A DNA stretch of 53,786 nucleotides from Desulfobacterales bacterium. GTDB taxonomy: Bacteria; Desulfobacterota; Desulfobacteria; Desulfobacterales; JAQWFD01. Positions within the stretch are counted from its first letter, which is position 1. Each line of letters starts with the position of its first letter. The notes under the pieces were generated by a model that had not been told where the DNA came from, made no database searches, and worked only from the letters and a program-made list of their open reading frames with translations. This document shows positions 53,316 to 53,786 of this stretch, piece after piece. Where the stretch lies: NCBI GenBank assembly GCA_028704555.1, contig JAQWFD010000027.1:1-53786 (forward strand), read 5' to 3'. Both the position numbers and the translations under genes were made by a program.

Positions 53316-53786
53316 TTATCCCTTAATCTTTCCCATCAGCCACGCCATATTCTGTCCCAAAACCTTCATGGTCAGAAGCCCTTCCTCATCCTTTTCCACA
53401 TCACCCTTGTCCAGGCCATAGCCGATGTTCCAGTAGGAAGAGCCCGGCACGATCATCTGTTCGATGAAAAAGAAGTGATTGATCGCATCAAACGCGTGGA
53501 TGGCTCCGCCCCGTCGCACGGCCACAATGCCCGCTCCGGCTTTGCGTTTATAAAGGTAATCGTTGGCAAGGCCGACCATGCCGGCCACATCGATCAGGGC
53601 TTTAAGCTCGGTGCTCACATTCGCAAAATAGGTGGGGGAGGCCAGGATGATGCCGTCGGCGGCAACCATTTTTTGAATGCAGTCGTTGATCGCCTCATTT
53701 TCCTTCATGACGCAGCGCTGGTTTTTTGTCTCAAAGCATTTCATGCAGGCAATACAACCTCGGACGGATTTGCCCGCAAGCTGAAC
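53316..53786 (-). CDS. Iron-sulfur flavoprotein / NADPH-dependent FMN reductase (5' end cut)
   Basis: The frame is open to the right edge, so the N-terminus is missing. The visible part starts VQLAGKSVRGCIACMKC, then CFETKNQRC, giving a compact Cys cluster like the [4Fe-4S] motif of Isf-type flavoproteins. A flavodoxin-like segment follows (ADGIILASPTYFANVSTELK). The C-terminal half contains GIVAVRRGGAIHAFDAINHF. Such proteins transfer electrons, or detoxify oxygen species, in anaerobes. A start at the internal Met at 53744 is unlikely because it would cut the Cys cluster. Confidence 0.82.
   Translation of the reverse strand, partial: VQLAGKSVRGCIACMKCFETKNQRCVMKENEAINDCIQKMVAADGIILASPTYFANVSTELKALIDVAGMVGLANDYLYKRKAGAGIVAVRRGGAIHAFDAINHFFFIEQMIVPGSSYWNIGYGLDKGDVEKDEEGLLTMKVLGQNMAWLMGKIKG

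Overview
The window looks like a chromosomal segment of a strictly anaerobic, Gram-negative member of the Desulfobacterota (Desulfobacteraceae/Desulfosarcinaceae-like). Three things point there: the conserved order rpiB-glyA-dCMP deaminase-nrdR-ribD-ribE-ribBA-ribH-nusB; outer-membrane biogenesis genes (bamD, tamB-like, Omp85); and a glycyl-radical-enzyme (GRE) / tungsten aldehyde oxidoreductase cluster of the kind found in anaerobes. This taxonomic call is an inference from gene content and order; no marker RNA gene is present. I see no tRNA, rRNA or CRISPR.

Layout. 1-8130 (+): core folate, nucleotide and riboflavin genes, nusB and an MBL hydrolase. 8164-9609 (-): an MltF-like transglycosylase. 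About 9.6-26.5 kb: an accessory block read almost entirely on the minus strand. From its upstream (right) end it holds a multi-PAS sigma-54 activator, then a sigma-54-type promoter with three TGTTTC/GAAACA dyads, then GRE, polyferredoxin, W-dependent AOR, FAD/NAD oxidoreductase, SatP-type carboxylate transporter, DUF6282 amidohydrolase-fold protein, GRE-activating enzyme, a PreA-like flavin/Fe-S reductase and an MFS transporter. A frameshifted outer-membrane beta-barrel remnant sits at its right border. 26.6-31.7 kb (+): ispG, proS and rel. 31.7-33.9 kb (-): rpmB and trxA-trxB-bamD. 34.2-36.3 kb: an enlarged purN and a TraB-family membrane protein, convergent. 36.9-44 kb (+): a tamB-like gene followed by a seven-POTRA Omp85 gene. 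44-48 kb (-): hrpA. 48.3-51.2 kb (+): a CoA-disulfide-reductase-like flavoprotein, yjbQ and an APH-fold kinase. 51.3-53.8 kb (-): a long LOG-domain protein and the 3' part of an iron-sulfur flavoprotein.

The candidate new system is the 11.5-25.6 kb block. Its GRE has a Cys-Val-Asp active-site motif where the characterised dehydratase, decarboxylase and lyase GREs carry Cys-x-Glu. The AOR, polyferredoxin and FAD subunits look like an AorABC complex, which would oxidise an aldehyde to an acid and pass electrons to NAD. The PreA-like reductase has lost the usual pyrimidine-binding Asn motif. Together these suggest an inducible anaerobic catabolic pathway for an unidentified small molecule that goes through a radical cleavage or elimination to an aldehyde and then a carboxylate. 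The substrate cannot be read from sequence.

The intergenic spaces carry several dispersed repeat families. One is a ~110-bp element with the core GTTCGTCTTCAAGGCGTATC (four copies). The second is a shorter ~57-bp repeat (two copies). The third is a set of degenerate tracts that all keep a strict 7-bp period (five loci). The fourth is a TTTCACGCAAAG motif on both sides of tamB.
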